NCBI RefSeq assembly: GCF_000425425.1
Contig: NZ_AUDK01000002.1
Span: 290,129 to 354,128 of the forward strand
Reading direction: 5' to 3'
DNA from: Flavobacterium daejeonense DSM 17708
GTDB taxonomy: Bacteria; Bacteroidota; Bacteroidia; Flavobacteriales; Flavobacteriaceae
Length of the DNA: 64,000 nucleotides
Shown piece by piece: positions 36,435-45,944 of the stretch. A model generated the notes under the pieces. It ran no database searches, was not told the DNA's origin, and saw only the letters and a list, made by a program, of their open reading frames with translations. Position 1 is the stretch's first letter, and every line of letters starts with the position of its first letter. A program made the translations under genes and the position numbers.

Positions 36435-37502
36435 TTATAGTGTATTTACGTTGTTCAGGTCAGCAAAAGCTTGTTCCAATCTTGCGTTGAAAGTTACTTC
36501 ACCTTCACGTAACCATTTTCTTGGGTCATAATACTTTTTGTTTGGAGCATCAGGGCCAGTTGGGTTACCAATTTGTGTTTTTAAGTAATCAATGTTGTTT
36601 ACCATGAAGTCACGAATTCCTTCTGTGAAAGCAAATTGTAAATCGGTATCAATGTTCATTTTGATTACTCCGTAGCTAATTCCTTCTCTGATTTCTTCTA
36701 ATGTAGAACCAGAACCTCCGTGGAATACAAAATCAACAGGATTGTGTCCTGTGTTGAATTTTTGTTGAACGAAATCCTGAGAGTTTTTTAAGATTTTTGG
36801 AGTTAATTTAACGTTTCCAGGCTTGTAAACTCCGTGAACGTTTCCAAAAGCAGCAGCGATTGTGAATCTTGGGCTTACTTTAGAAAGTTCTTCGTAAGCA
36901 TAAGCTACTTCTTCCGGTTGTGTGTATAATTTTGAGCTGTCAACATCAGAGTTGTCTACTCCGTCTTCTTCACCTCCGGTGATCCCAAGTTCGATTTCTA
37001 ATGTCATCCCGATTTTGCTCATTCTTTCAAGGTAAGTTTTGCAAATTTCGATGTTTTCTTCGATTGGCTCTTCAGATAAGTCAATCATATGAGAACTGAA
37101 CAAAGATTTTCCGGTAGCAGCAAAATGTGCTTCAGAAGCATCCAATAAACCGTCAATCCAAGGTAATAATTTTTTTGCACAGTGGTCAGTATGTAAAATT
37201 ACAGTAGCACCGTAAGCTTCTGCTAAAGTGTGGATGCTTTTTGCTCCGGCAATAGCTCCGGCGATAGCTGCTTTTTCACCTGCATTTGAAAGTCCTTTTC
37301 CTGCATTAAACTGCGCTCCTCCGTTTGAAAATTGGATGATAACAGGCGCATTTAATTTTGCAGCTGTTTCAAGTACACCATTGATAGTGTCAGAACCTGT
37401 AACGTTTACGGCAGGAAGTGCAAAGCCTTTTTCTTTAGCATAATTAAATATTTCCTGTACTTGGTCTCCAGTTGCTACACCAGGCTTAATGTTGTGTCCC
37501 AT
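36435..37502 (-). CDS. fbaA: Class II fructose-bisphosphate aldolase
   Basis: A 355-residue zinc aldolase of glycolysis and gluconeogenesis. The zinc-binding His is in ILHTDHCAKK near residue 110. Further motifs are EIELGITGGEEDGV, AFGNVHGVYKPGNVKL, and FVFHGGSGSTLEEI near residue 265. Length and order match the E. coli-type (class IIA) enzyme. Confidence 0.95.
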   Translation of the reverse strand: MGHNIKPGVATGDQVQEIFNYAKEKGFALPAVNVTGSDTINGVLETAAKLNAPVIIQFSNGGAQFNAGKGLSNAGEKAAIAGAIAGAKSIHTLAEAYGATVILHTDHCAKKLLPWIDGLLDASEAHFAATGKSLFSSHMIDLSEEPIEENIEICKTYLERMSKIGMTLEIELGITGGEEDGVDNSDVDSSKLYTQPEEVAYAYEELSKVSPRFTIAAAFGNVHGVYKPGNVKLTPKILKNSQDFVQQKFNTGHNPVDFVFHGGSGSTLEEIREGISYGVIKMNIDTDLQFAFTEGIRDFMVNNIDYLKTQIGNPTGPDAPNKKYYDPRKWLREGEVTFNARLEQAFADLNNVNTL

Positions 37503-37571
37503 TTTGTTTTTTGTTTTTAGTTAGATTTTTTGTTTTTAGATTAAGACCGCAAAAATAAGAATTTATTAGGA

Positions 37572-40121
37572 TTAGAACGGATAATTTATTCCAAAATTTA
37601 AAACGGAGTGTCCGAAATTGTAATCTCTAAACCATTTTTTGCCAGTTTCTTCGGCCGGATTATAGGTTTTAAAACCAAAATCAAAGCGGACTACAAAGAA
37701 ATTTAAATCGTATCTAAGACCAAATCCCGAACCCAAAGCAATATCTTTTAAACTGGAAAAATTTTTAAAAGTTGCTTTTTCGTCGGTGACATTGTCAAAT
37801 ACATTCCAAATATTACCGGCATCGGCGAAAAAAGCTCCTTTTAAATCGCCCAGAATTTTAAATCTAAATTCGGCGCTAAGAGCAATTTTCATATTGGCTT
37901 CGTTAAAATCGTTTGTCGCTCCGGTGCGCCCAGGTCCCAGGCTATAAGGCTGCCAGGCACGATTATCATTGGAGCCTCCTGAGAAATAACTTCGGGAAAA
38001 AGGAATGTAATCAGAGTTGCCAAACGGAATGGCAATTCCAAAAAAACTGCGTACCGCCAGAATTTTTTCCTTGCTTAAATCCCAGTGCTTGATAAAATCA
38101 AATTCGGTTTTAATGTATTCGGAATATTCTAAATTAAAGAATTCATGATGTCCGTTAGAATTTAATTTTTGATTACTCAAATTAGAAATAAGCGATAATA
38201 AAGAACCCGCCGATTCGATTTTGGTTTTGAACAAATAAAAATTATTATCGGCTAAATCGGTTTTGGTGGTTTTGCTAAAAGTAAAATTAGTCGCTAAAAT
38301 AAAATCGTTTTCGGTTAGACGCACTCGTCTTTCTTCGATACTTTTTACATCATCATAACTGCTTTGCGGTACGTTTATGGTTCTGTTTAAAACGTCTTTG
38401 GTAAATCCTGAAGTTCCGGATTCAATAATCAAATTGTTGTTGTTGTTAATATAATCCGGATTAGTGTTGTATAATTGCCCAATTTCGTTGAGTGCATTAT
38501 AGGAAGAGCCGTAAACGTTAAAGTAATTTTGTGAATTTAAGTTGCGGACAAATTGGATGTTAAAAAGGTCAAAACGAGCCGTGTTGTTTCTTTTGGGATT
38601 CCAGTTGTAAGAGAAAATTCCGGTGAAGTTTTCTTTGTCCAATCCGATATTTTTTTGAGTAGCATAACCCACGCTGATTTGGGTCGAAGGAATCATGCTT
38701 TTCGGGATGATTTTTTCGGTAGAAAAAGGCAGAAATATTCTGGGAAAATTCAGTTTGAAATTTAGTCCGTATTCCGAAACATTAAAAAACTGATTGTTTG
38801 GATTAGCCAAATCTTTTGAAGATCCAAGATTGGCTCTGGTCGAAATTTCCAAAGTTTCCGCTCCGTTAAAAATATTTCGGATGGTAAGCGACGGACTAAA
38901 CGAAATTCCTATATCCTGAATGTTAGAGTGTGTAAGGTCAAATGAAGCCTGAAAACTGTATTTTTTTCTTGGTGTCAGATAAATTTTTGCGATAAGTGAA
39001 TTGTTCAGCGTATCTTTTTTGTCTACTTCATATTGAATACTTGGTGGATTAAATATTTTAAGATTGGTTAAATAACGCGACGTTAAAACGGTTTTGTAAT
39101 CGGCAAAGGAAGTTCCTTTTGTAATAAAAATAGCATCCGTTATTGCATGCGGTTTGTATTTTAATTTCTCGCGACTGTAGAGGTTGAAATTTTGATAGGA
39201 AACACTGTCGGTGATATTTTGTTTGCTGGTATTCGGCGCATAATCGGTATAAATATCAACTTTGCTGATTTTGTATAGTTTAAAAGGTTCTGTTTTTGTT
39301 GAATCTTTGTCCTGATAACTATAATTACCAATGTTAACATTGACATCGGCTTTGTGTTTTTTACCAATGGTGTCAATATCAAAAACAATCGAAGTCGGTT
39401 GGAAATAATAAGCGCCGTGATTTCTGAAATAGGCCGAAAGGCGATTTTTTTCATCCGAGAAATCAACCGTTTTGTATTGGTTTCCTGATTGAATAAGCGC
39501 GTCTTCTTTAGCTTTTTGGTACAAAGAATCTAAGGCAGCCGAACTAATGGTGGCTTTTATAGAATCCAGAGTATAGGGCTCGTTTGTGGTGATTTCGTAT
39601 TTTATTTTTCCTCTTTTGGGACGGATTGTGTCGTGCTGAGAGTTGACTTTTACATCAAAAAAACCATTGTTGAAATAATAATATTGTAATCGGGAAATCG
39701 ATTTTTGTGTTTTGACAGAATCAATAATTACCGGCGCTTCTCCTGTTTTTTTCAGGAAATCGTGAATGCCGTGATACCAAAATGATTTTCCAAGGCGATC
39801 CACCTGTTTTGCCGAAAGCCATTTGGCTTTGCGTTCGTATTTCCCGGGATGATTGGTAAATTTTGCCTGATAAGTAGAGTCGGGATTTAAATTGGCTAAA
39901 TTGTATAAATTTAATCGCAAGCGATAACCTAAAAAGGTGCCGTTTGGTTTTTGGTACAATTGATTGTGAACGTCTTCATCATTGATTTTTTTGCCATTTA
40001 CAATAATTTGGTTGCCGGCAAGGAGTTGTTTTCCGTCCGGAACTCTTTTTTCGGCGTTACAGGCGGATATTATTATTCCTATTAGAATAAATAGTGATAT
40101 TTTTGTCGAAACTTTTCTCAA
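37572..40121 (-). CDS. BamA/TamA-like outer membrane protein
   Basis: An 849-residue Omp85-family protein. The N-terminus is a lipoprotein signal (KISLFILIGIIISACNAEKRVPDGKQLL). POTRA-type repeats follow (about residues 35-400), then a C-terminal 16-strand barrel (bacterial surface antigen domain) with FSRSYFSGGSNDNRAWQPYSLGPG and a final VLNFGINYPF ending in Phe. It probably inserts or translocates proteins at the outer membrane. The start codon is TTG at 40121; no ATG fits. It is divergent from the RNA methyltransferase, with only 37 bp between. Confidence 0.88.
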   Translation of the reverse strand: MRKVSTKISLFILIGIIISACNAEKRVPDGKQLLAGNQIIVNGKKINDEDVHNQLYQKPNGTFLGYRLRLNLYNLANLNPDSTYQAKFTNHPGKYERKAKWLSAKQVDRLGKSFWYHGIHDFLKKTGEAPVIIDSVKTQKSISRLQYYYFNNGFFDVKVNSQHDTIRPKRGKIKYEITTNEPYTLDSIKATISSAALDSLYQKAKEDALIQSGNQYKTVDFSDEKNRLSAYFRNHGAYYFQPTSIVFDIDTIGKKHKADVNVNIGNYSYQDKDSTKTEPFKLYKISKVDIYTDYAPNTSKQNITDSVSYQNFNLYSREKLKYKPHAITDAIFITKGTSFADYKTVLTSRYLTNLKIFNPPSIQYEVDKKDTLNNSLIAKIYLTPRKKYSFQASFDLTHSNIQDIGISFSPSLTIRNIFNGAETLEISTRANLGSSKDLANPNNQFFNVSEYGLNFKLNFPRIFLPFSTEKIIPKSMIPSTQISVGYATQKNIGLDKENFTGIFSYNWNPKRNNTARFDLFNIQFVRNLNSQNYFNVYGSSYNALNEIGQLYNTNPDYINNNNNLIIESGTSGFTKDVLNRTINVPQSSYDDVKSIEERRVRLTENDFILATNFTFSKTTKTDLADNNFYLFKTKIESAGSLLSLISNLSNQKLNSNGHHEFFNLEYSEYIKTEFDFIKHWDLSKEKILAVRSFFGIAIPFGNSDYIPFSRSYFSGGSNDNRAWQPYSLGPGRTGATNDFNEANMKIALSAEFRFKILGDLKGAFFADAGNIWNVFDNVTDEKATFKNFSSLKDIALGSGFGLRYDLNFFVVRFDFGFKTYNPAEETGKKWFRDYNFGHSVLNFGINYPF

Positions 40122-40158
40122 GAGGTCTAAAAAATTTAATTCAAAAGTACATATTTTT

Positions 40159-40890
40159 ATGGTTAGTAAAAACCAAATAAAACTTATAACTAGTTTACAG
40201 CAAAAAAAGTATAGAAACCAGCATCAATTGTTTTTTGCAGAAGGTGTCAAGGTGATTCAGGAACTTTTGCAGTCTAATTTTGAATTAGAACATTTGTACA
40301 CGACTCAGGACGATTTTGAGGAAGTTTCATCCCATAAAAAATCATTAATCCACGAAAATGATTTAAAAAAAATCAGTGCTTTGGCAACAGCCAATAGTTG
40401 TCTGGCGGTGTTTAAAATTCCCGAAGAAAAAAATATTATCGATTCCGGTTTGGTTATCGCTCTGGATGATATTCGTGATCCCGGAAATTTAGGAACTATA
40501 TTGCGTTTGTGCGATTGGTTTGGAGTGAAACAGCTGGTTTGTTCGAAAGAAACGGTGGATGTTTATAATCCAAAAGTGGTTCAGGCAACGATGGGTTCTA
40601 TAAGCAGAGTTACTATTGCTTATGCGGATTTAGAAGATTATCTGTCTCAAACTAAACTGCCGGTTTTTGGCACTTTTATGGATGGCGAAAATATCTATAA
40701 AAACAACTTGCCTCAGGAGGGAGTTGTGGTTATGGGAAATGAAGCTAATGGTATTTCTGCATCCATTGAGAATTTGGTTCAAAAAAGAATTTCAATTCCC
40801 CGATTTGGAGATTTACAAAAAACTGAAAGTTTAAATGTAGCCACTGCAACGGCTATTATTCTGAGTGAATTTAAACGAAAATTAGCTTAG
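40159..40890 (+). CDS. TrmH/SpoU-family RNA methyltransferase
   Basis: A 243-residue SPOUT 2'-O-methyltransferase. The N-terminal substrate-binding part reads KNQIKLITSLQQKKYRNQHQLFFAEGVKVIQELL. The knotted C-terminal domain has the three motifs ALDDIRDPGNLGTILR, VVMGNEANGIS, and SIPRFGDLQKTESLNVATATAI. The ATG at 40159 is used because the longer frame runs into the coding sequence of the opposite gene. The target is rRNA or tRNA, not determinable here. Confidence 0.93.
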   Translation: MVSKNQIKLITSLQQKKYRNQHQLFFAEGVKVIQELLQSNFELEHLYTTQDDFEEVSSHKKSLIHENDLKKISALATANSCLAVFKIPEEKNIIDSGLVIALDDIRDPGNLGTILRLCDWFGVKQLVCSKETVDVYNPKVVQATMGSISRVTIAYADLEDYLSQTKLPVFGTFMDGENIYKNNLPQEGVVVMGNEANGISASIENLVQKRISIPRFGDLQKTESLNVATATAIILSEFKRKLA

Positions 40891-40893
40891 TTT

Positions 40894-41595
40894 TTAGTGG
40901 AAAGTAAAGTTGATGAAAATAGCTCTGCTTTTCATCGATTCGATGTTTCCTGTCCAGGGACTGTTAGGATCGTTGTCCCGAATAAGCTCGTCTTTTAAAC
41001 TAAAACAACCTCGAATAGAAGGTGAGAAAATAAAATATTCGGAGAAAAAATCAATACCAAAACCTAATTCATAATTATTGCTCCAGGGCTTTACTCTGAA
41101 TTTTTGCTGCTGATTGTCGTCTATAGATTTAGAATTTCCGGATAAATTTAAAGTTGTCGATAATCCGCCCACAATGTAAGGACGGATGTTTCCTGTTCGC
41201 AGCGCAGAAAATTTTAACAACAGCGGAAAATGAATATAAGTACTGCTTACTTCTCTCAAGGCGTCATTTTCGTTGGTGAAATTAGGATAATGCAGTGTTC
41301 TTTTGGTGTAATACAATCCGGGTTCAAAACGAAGGTTGATGTATTCCTGCAATTTTAAATCGGCCACTACACCCACATTAAAACCGGTGGATTTTTGTGT
41401 TTGAATATCAGGCCCTGCGGTTTTGTAGTCTATTTTAAAATCAAAAGAGCTAAATCCTAAGTAGTAGCCAAAATACAGGCGTTGTTTTTGAAAGTTCTCT
41501 AAATTGATAATAGGGTCTTTGCTAAACATACCGGTAGATTGCGAATGAACGCTAAAACAAAGTAGGAGTAGAAGAAAGACAACTATTTTTTTCAT
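40894..41595 (-). CDS. porT: PorT/SprT-like outer membrane barrel protein
   Basis: A 233-residue protein with a signal peptide (KKIVVFLLLLLCFSVHSQ) and an outer-membrane beta-barrel. The N-terminal NLENFQKQRLYFGYYLGFSSFDFKI resembles PorT/SprT, needed for type IX secretion and gliding in Bacteroidota, and the gene lies directly beside ubiE as I recall for flavobacteria. The ending IFINFTFH is barrel-like with a terminal aromatic strand. The exact role in the secretion complex is family knowledge. Confidence 0.78.
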   Translation of the reverse strand: MKKIVVFLLLLLCFSVHSQSTGMFSKDPIINLENFQKQRLYFGYYLGFSSFDFKIDYKTAGPDIQTQKSTGFNVGVVADLKLQEYINLRFEPGLYYTKRTLHYPNFTNENDALREVSSTYIHFPLLLKFSALRTGNIRPYIVGGLSTTLNLSGNSKSIDDNQQQKFRVKPWSNNYELGFGIDFFSEYFIFSPSIRGCFSLKDELIRDNDPNSPWTGNIESMKSRAIFINFTFH

Positions 41596-41610
41596 TTTAA
41601 GTAACTTAGG

Positions 41611-42342
41611 TTATTTTTTGGAAGCTGTATATATCGTAGCAACACCAAATGTTTGTGGTAATGCTTTCACTTCTATAAACCCAATTTTTCTTAAAATATT
41701 GTTTAAGGCTTCACCGTAAGGAAATGCTGCTGCCGATTCTGAAAGATACCCGTAGGCAACATTGTCTTTTGAGAATAATTTTCCAATGATTGGAAGGATG
41801 TTTTTACTGTAAAAGTAGTAGCCTTGCTTGTAAGGTGTTTTTTCAGGAACTGAAGTTTCTAAGATTACAAATGTGCCGTTTGGTTTTAGAACGCGCAATA
41901 TTTCCGCTAAACCTTTTTCCAGATTTTCAAAATTTCGAACACCAAAGGCAACAGTTATAGCATCAAAATGATTGTCGTCAAAAGGAATTTTTTCCGAGTC
42001 TCCTAAAATCATTTCAATTCGGTCGGATAAGTTTTTTTGAGCAATTTTTTTTACTCCAACTTCCAGCATTCCTGAAGAAATATCTAAACCGGTGATTTTT
42101 TTTGCGCTGCTGTTTGCCATTAAAATAGCAAGGTCGCCGGTTCCGGTTGCGATATCTAAAATAGTTTCCGGTTGGGTGTTGGCAACTATTTTGAGAACTT
42201 TCTTTCTCCATTTAACATCAATTCCAAAAGAAATTACACGGTTTAAATTGTCGTAATTTCCGGAAATCGTGTCAAACATTTTTGCAACCTGTTCTTTTTT
42301 GCCTAAAGTGGAATCTTTATAAGGAGTGATATTTTTTGCCAT
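41611..42342 (-). CDS. ubiE: Demethylmenaquinone methyltransferase
   Basis: A 243-residue SAM-dependent methyltransferase of menaquinone synthesis. It has [27 protein letters not shown] at the start, the SAM-binding [13 protein letters not shown], and the UbiE/MenG blocks [25 protein letters not shown] and [19 protein letters not shown]. It is 15 bp upstream of porT. Confidence 0.95.
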   Translation of the reverse strand: MAKNITPYKDSTLGKKEQVAKMFDTISGNYDNLNRVISFGIDVKWRKKVLKIVANTQPETILDIATGTGDLAILMANSSAKKITGLDISSGMLEVGVKKIAQKNLSDRIEMILGDSEKIPFDDNHFDAITVAFGVRNFENLEKGLAEILRVLKPNGTFVILETSVPEKTPYKQGYYFYSKNILPIIGKLFSKDNVAYGYLSESAAAFPYGEALNNILRKIGFIEVKALPQTFGVATIYTASKK

Positions 42343-42491
42343 TTTTTAAATTTTGACAAATATAGTACAATGCCTTTTAAGTTGGTCTTTAAATTGAATT
42401 TCAATTTGACTGAAATAGCAATTTTTGGTTTTTTGAAATATCACTAAAAGTGGGTATTGTATGACAGATTATTTGTGCCTAAATTTACCAA

Positions 42492-42827
42492 ATGAATTTC
42501 TTTGCAATACATAATAAAGAACTACTTGTTCAGCTCAAATGGTTGTTTTTTGCGTTGGCAATCTCATTTGTTCTTGTGGGGTATTTTGACGGTGCCGCTT
42601 TGGTTAAAAGTGGTGTTAGGGTTCAGGCGCAAAACACGTTCTTAGGATTAAATTTGTTTTTGGAAATTTTAATTTTCATTGCCTTTTGCATCTTTGTGGT
42701 ATTTGGTATAAAAGGCTATTTCGAGATGTTTTCTCGAAAAATTGCAAATATTATTATTCTCGTTTCGGGAATGAGTTTATTATTTGTGAATTTGGTATTG
42801 ATGTGTCAAATTATCTTTCAGGAATAG
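42492..42827 (+). CDS. Small membrane protein of unknown function
   Basis: A 111-residue protein with three hydrophobic segments (about residues 14-32, 50-73 and 82-107). No known motif is recognised. It is a single gene between ubiE and folA, ending before a bidirectional terminator. Confidence 0.6.
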   Translation: MNFFAIHNKELLVQLKWLFFALAISFVLVGYFDGAALVKSGVRVQAQNTFLGLNLFLEILIFIAFCIFVVFGIKGYFEMFSRKIANIIILVSGMSLLFVNLVLMCQIIFQE

Positions 42828-42863
42828 AACAGCAGTTCTAAAAGTATTGTAATGAGTCAAAAA

Positions 42864-42893
42864 AAAACACCTCTTTTATTGAGGTGTTTTTTG
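42864..42893. terminator. Bidirectional terminator before folA
   Basis: AAAACACCTC (42864-42873) and GAGGTGTTTT (42881-42890) form a perfect 10-bp stem, with A and T runs on both sides. It serves the plus-strand membrane gene and the minus-strand folA. Confidence 0.85.
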
Positions 42894-43373
42894 TTTCTTT
42901 ATATAAGTTTCAAAGGTGTAATCATAAAGGTGTTTGTCATCTTTTGCCTGAAAATCACTGTTGATGAGTTCCCAGTCTTCTGTCTTTATTTCCGGAAAAA
43001 ATGCATCGGCTTCAAAATTGTGATGAACTACGGTTAGTTCTATTTTATCGGCAAAAGGCATTGCTAAATTGTAAATTTCACCTCCGCCAATAATAAAAGC
43101 ATCCTCGTTTTTTGGACATTTTTCAATGGCTTCTTCAATGCTGCTAACAACTATACAACCTTCAGCCTGATAGTTTGTTTGTCGGGTAATAATAATGTGA
43201 GTGCGGTTAGGTAATGGTTTTGGGAAGCTTTCAAAGGTTTTCCTTCCCATAATTATATGATGACGGGTGGTTAAGTTTTTAAATCTTTTAAAATCATTTG
43301 GCAGGTGCCAAACTAATTGGTTGTCTTTTCCCAGTGCTCTGTTTTCGGCAGCAGCAGCAATCATTGTAATCAT
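42876..43373 (-). CDS. folA: Dihydrofolate reductase
   Basis: A 165-residue enzyme reducing dihydrofolate with NADPH. The motifs MIAAAAENRALGKDNQLVWHLPNDFKRF, IIMGRKTFESFPKPLPNRTHIII and FIIGGGEIY match the family, with Asp in the active-site HLPND. It follows a 2TM protein gene by 6 bp, and thyA lies close by with the linked folate reaction. Confidence 0.95.
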   Translation of the reverse strand: MITMIAAAAENRALGKDNQLVWHLPNDFKRFKNLTTRHHIIMGRKTFESFPKPLPNRTHIIITRQTNYQAEGCIVVSSIEEAIEKCPKNEDAFIIGGGEIYNLAMPFADKIELTVVHHNFEADAFFPEIKTEDWELINSDFQAKDDKHLYDYTFETYIKKQKTPQ

Positions 43374-43379
43374 TCGTGT

Positions 43380-43715
43380 TTATTTAGTAGGAGGTTCTTC
43401 GTTGATTTGGTTGCTTAATTCGGCTATTTTCTTTTCCTGTAGTGCAACTAAGCGGTCGATTTGTTCTCTTTCCCAATTTTTGTCCATAAAACGATCGGTG
43501 ATGAAAACTTTAATAAAATGTAAAATAAATAAAAAAAGCCAGGCTGTTATGAGCCAAATGTGCCAGTGAGCATCTTGGTTGAAATTAAAAACTTTAGTAG
43601 CAATAAATAAAAATATACCGGCTAAAAACAATAAAACAAAATGAAAATAAACCCTTTTTTTTTGTTTTATACGTCTTCTGGCATACTCGTATAATTCATG
43701 TTGTTCGGATTTCAT
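43380..43715 (-). CDS. 2TM-domain protein
   Basis: A 111-residue protein with two membrane segments (VYFHFVLLFLAGIFLFIAT and HIWLITAWLFLFILHFI), an ARRRIKQKK start and a charged C-terminal helix (NWEREQIDRLVALQEKKI). This pattern is the 2TM domain seen in Bacteroidota, often fused to histidine kinases. It precedes folA by 6 bp. The function is not known. Confidence 0.7.
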   Translation of the reverse strand: MKSEQHELYEYARRRIKQKKRVYFHFVLLFLAGIFLFIATKVFNFNQDAHWHIWLITAWLFLFILHFIKVFITDRFMDKNWEREQIDRLVALQEKKIAELSNQINEEPPTK

Positions 43716-43952
43716 AGGTTGGTTTTTTTGTTTATAAAGATAAAATTTAATTTTGAAATCCTTATTTATGCTTAAAAAAATAATAATAAGGCTGCACTAG
43801 GTTTTTATTTATTGCAAAAAATACGAAAGTTAATTTGTTGAATTGCTTTAATTTTAACGTTTTATTAAGTTTTTGCTAAAAGTGTCTTTCGGATGTTCTT
43901 AGTTCGAATAAAATGACTTACTTTGTTTCATAAAACTAAAAATGAAACAGTT

Positions 43953-44249
43953 ATGTCAATAAAAAAACAGTTTGTAAAATCAAAACCGGTTTGTAAAGTA
44001 ACATTTTCTATTGAAGCTAAAGAAGCCGCTCAGGCTTCAGTAGTTGGAGATTTTAATAACTGGAATCCGGAAGAAGGAGCTTTAAATAAATTAAAAAATG
44101 GTACTTTTAAAGGTGTTTTTGATTTAAATAAAGATGCTGCCTACGAATTTAAATATCTGGTTGACGGAGAATATATCAACGAAAGCGAAGCGGATTCTTA
44201 TAAATGGAACGAATTTGCAGGAGCAGAAAACAGCGTTTTAGAGATTTAA
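43953..44249 (+). CDS. Small isoamylase-N/CBM48-like protein
   Basis: A 98-residue single domain: CKVTFSIEAKEAAQASVVGDFNNWNPEEGAL with the conserved FNNW, then YEFKYLVDGEYINESEAD. This is the early-set glycogen-binding domain (E-set/CBM48) found alone. It may bind glycogen or act as a regulator. The ATG at 43953 (MSIKKQF) starts the domain; the longer frame has no support. Confidence 0.8.
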   Translation: MSIKKQFVKSKPVCKVTFSIEAKEAAQASVVGDFNNWNPEEGALNKLKNGTFKGVFDLNKDAAYEFKYLVDGEYINESEADSYKWNEFAGAENSVLEI

Positions 44250-44267
44250 TCTAAAACGCTTTTTTTA
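44232..44267 (+). terminator. Terminator overlapping a stop codon
   Basis: AGCGTTTTAGA (44232-44242) pairs with TCTAAAACGCT (44250-44260), followed by seven T. The left arm overlaps the end of the E-set protein gene. Confidence 0.8.
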
Positions 44268-44273
44268 TTTGTT

Positions 44274-45098
44274 TTATACGGCAACATTCCCTTTGATAGT
44301 CTCGTGTGGTTCGTAGCCTACGAGTGTAAAATCGTTATAGTCAAAATCGAAGATGTTTTTTATCTCCGGATTTAAAATCATTTTCGGTAATGGTCTTGGT
44401 TCGCGTGATAATTGCAGTTCCAATTGCTCAAAATGATTGTTGTAGATGTGTGCATCACCAAAAGTGTGAATAAATTCTCCCGGTTCTAAGTCGCACACCT
44501 GAGCAATCATCATGGTTAATAGTGCATAAGATGCAATATTGAACGGAACACCTAAAAAGATGTCGGCACTTCTTTGGTAGAGCTGACAGGAAAGTTTGCT
44601 ATCGGCAACATAAAATTGGAAGAAAGCGTGGCAAGGTGGTAAAGCGGCTTTGTTATTGGCTACATTTTCTTCGAATGATTTTGTAGTATCCGGTAATACC
44701 GAAGGATTCCAAGCCGAAACCAGCATTCTGCGGCTGTTTGGATTGGTTTTTAATTCCTTGATTAAATCAGAGATTTGGTCAATTTCTTCACTGTTCCAAT
44801 TGCGCCATTGGTGTCCGTAAACCGGGCCTAAGTCGCCATTTTTATCAGCCCAGGCATCCCATATTTTTACGTTGTGTTCTTTGAGGTAACCAATGTTGGT
44901 TTCGCCTTTCAAAAACCAAAGCAATTCGTAAATAATAGATTTTAAATGTAATTTTTTGGTGGTAACCATTGGAAATCCTTCGCTTAAATCAAAACGCATT
45001 TGGTAACCAAAAACACTTTTAGTTCCTGTTCCGGTACGGTCGCCTTTTTGGCAGCCGTTTTCCATTACATGTTTTACTAAATCTAGGTATTGCTTCAT
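44274..45098 (-). CDS. thyA: Thymidylate synthase
   Basis: A 274-residue enzyme making dTMP from dUMP with methylene-tetrahydrofolate. The catalytic Cys is in [45 protein letters not shown] and the final TIKGNVAV are standard. It fits the folate pair with folA. Confidence 0.96.
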   Translation of the reverse strand: MKQYLDLVKHVMENGCQKGDRTGTGTKSVFGYQMRFDLSEGFPMVTTKKLHLKSIIYELLWFLKGETNIGYLKEHNVKIWDAWADKNGDLGPVYGHQWRNWNSEEIDQISDLIKELKTNPNSRRMLVSAWNPSVLPDTTKSFEENVANNKAALPPCHAFFQFYVADSKLSCQLYQRSADIFLGVPFNIASYALLTMMIAQVCDLEPGEFIHTFGDAHIYNNHFEQLELQLSREPRPLPKMILNPEIKNIFDFDYNDFTLVGYEPHETIKGNVAV

Positions 45099-45180
45099 AA
45101 CGTGTTTAATCGTTTAATTGCTTAATTGTGGAGTTTTTAATCGATTAAACGAATAAACAAATCCACGATTAAACATTATT

Positions 45181-45798
45181 TTATGATTCTCTTTTTGAAA
45201 TTTCGTCTCTTATTTTTGCGGCTTTTTCGTAATCTTCCTGCTCCACAGCCTGAATTAATAAATCGTTTAATTCCTGAAGGCTGTATTTGATATAGGCTCT
45301 GCCGCTTTCGGCTTCGGTTGAAAAAGATTCGGGATTAGAAATAACATCGTCTACCGGTTCTTCTTTTTCAGACTCGGAAGGATTAGTTTTTAGGTAAATA
45401 CCGGCTTTATCAAGAATGTTTTTATAGGTAAAAATTGGCGCATTAAAACGTAATGCTAAAGCAATGGCGTCAGAGGTTCTGGCGTCTATTATTTCTTCAA
45501 TTTTATCTCTTTCACAAATAATACTTGAGTAAAAAACACCGTCAACTAATTTGTGGATAATAACCTGTTTGACCACGATGTCGAATCGTTCGGCAAAATT
45601 TTTAAATAAATCGTGAGTTAACGGACGTGGTGGTTTTATTTCTTTTTCTAAAGCAATAGCAATAGACTGAGCTTCGAAAGCACCTATTACGATAGGAAGT
45701 TTTCGTTCGCCATCTACTTCATTCAAAATCAAAGCGTAGGCTCCATTTTGTGTTTGGCTGTATGAAATTCCTTTTATGGATAATTTTACTAAGCTCAT
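45181..45798 (-). CDS. DUF151 bifunctional-nuclease-family protein with UVR motif
   Basis: A 205-residue protein. Residues 1-140 are the DUF151 domain (LPIVIGAFEAQSIAIALE, RPLTHDLF, RTSDAIALALRFNAPIF). The end (residues about 172-204, LQELNDLLIQAVEQEDYEKAA then KIRDEISKR) matches a UVR motif as in UvrB and ClpC. The biochemical function is not settled. Confidence 0.87.
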   Translation of the reverse strand: MSLVKLSIKGISYSQTQNGAYALILNEVDGERKLPIVIGAFEAQSIAIALEKEIKPPRPLTHDLFKNFAERFDIVVKQVIIHKLVDGVFYSSIICERDKIEEIIDARTSDAIALALRFNAPIFTYKNILDKAGIYLKTNPSESEKEEPVDDVISNPESFSTEAESGRAYIKYSLQELNDLLIQAVEQEDYEKAAKIRDEISKRES

Positions 45799-45944
45799 AA
45801 TTGTTGAAATGAAAAGTATCTTTTTTTATTATTGGACTTTAATTTAAACTGATTTGGGTTGCAATATTAACTAAAAAATCTGCCAATAAACAAAGATACG
45901 ATTATCTTATTTTATTAGGCAGAATTTTCAATTCGAAAATGCTT

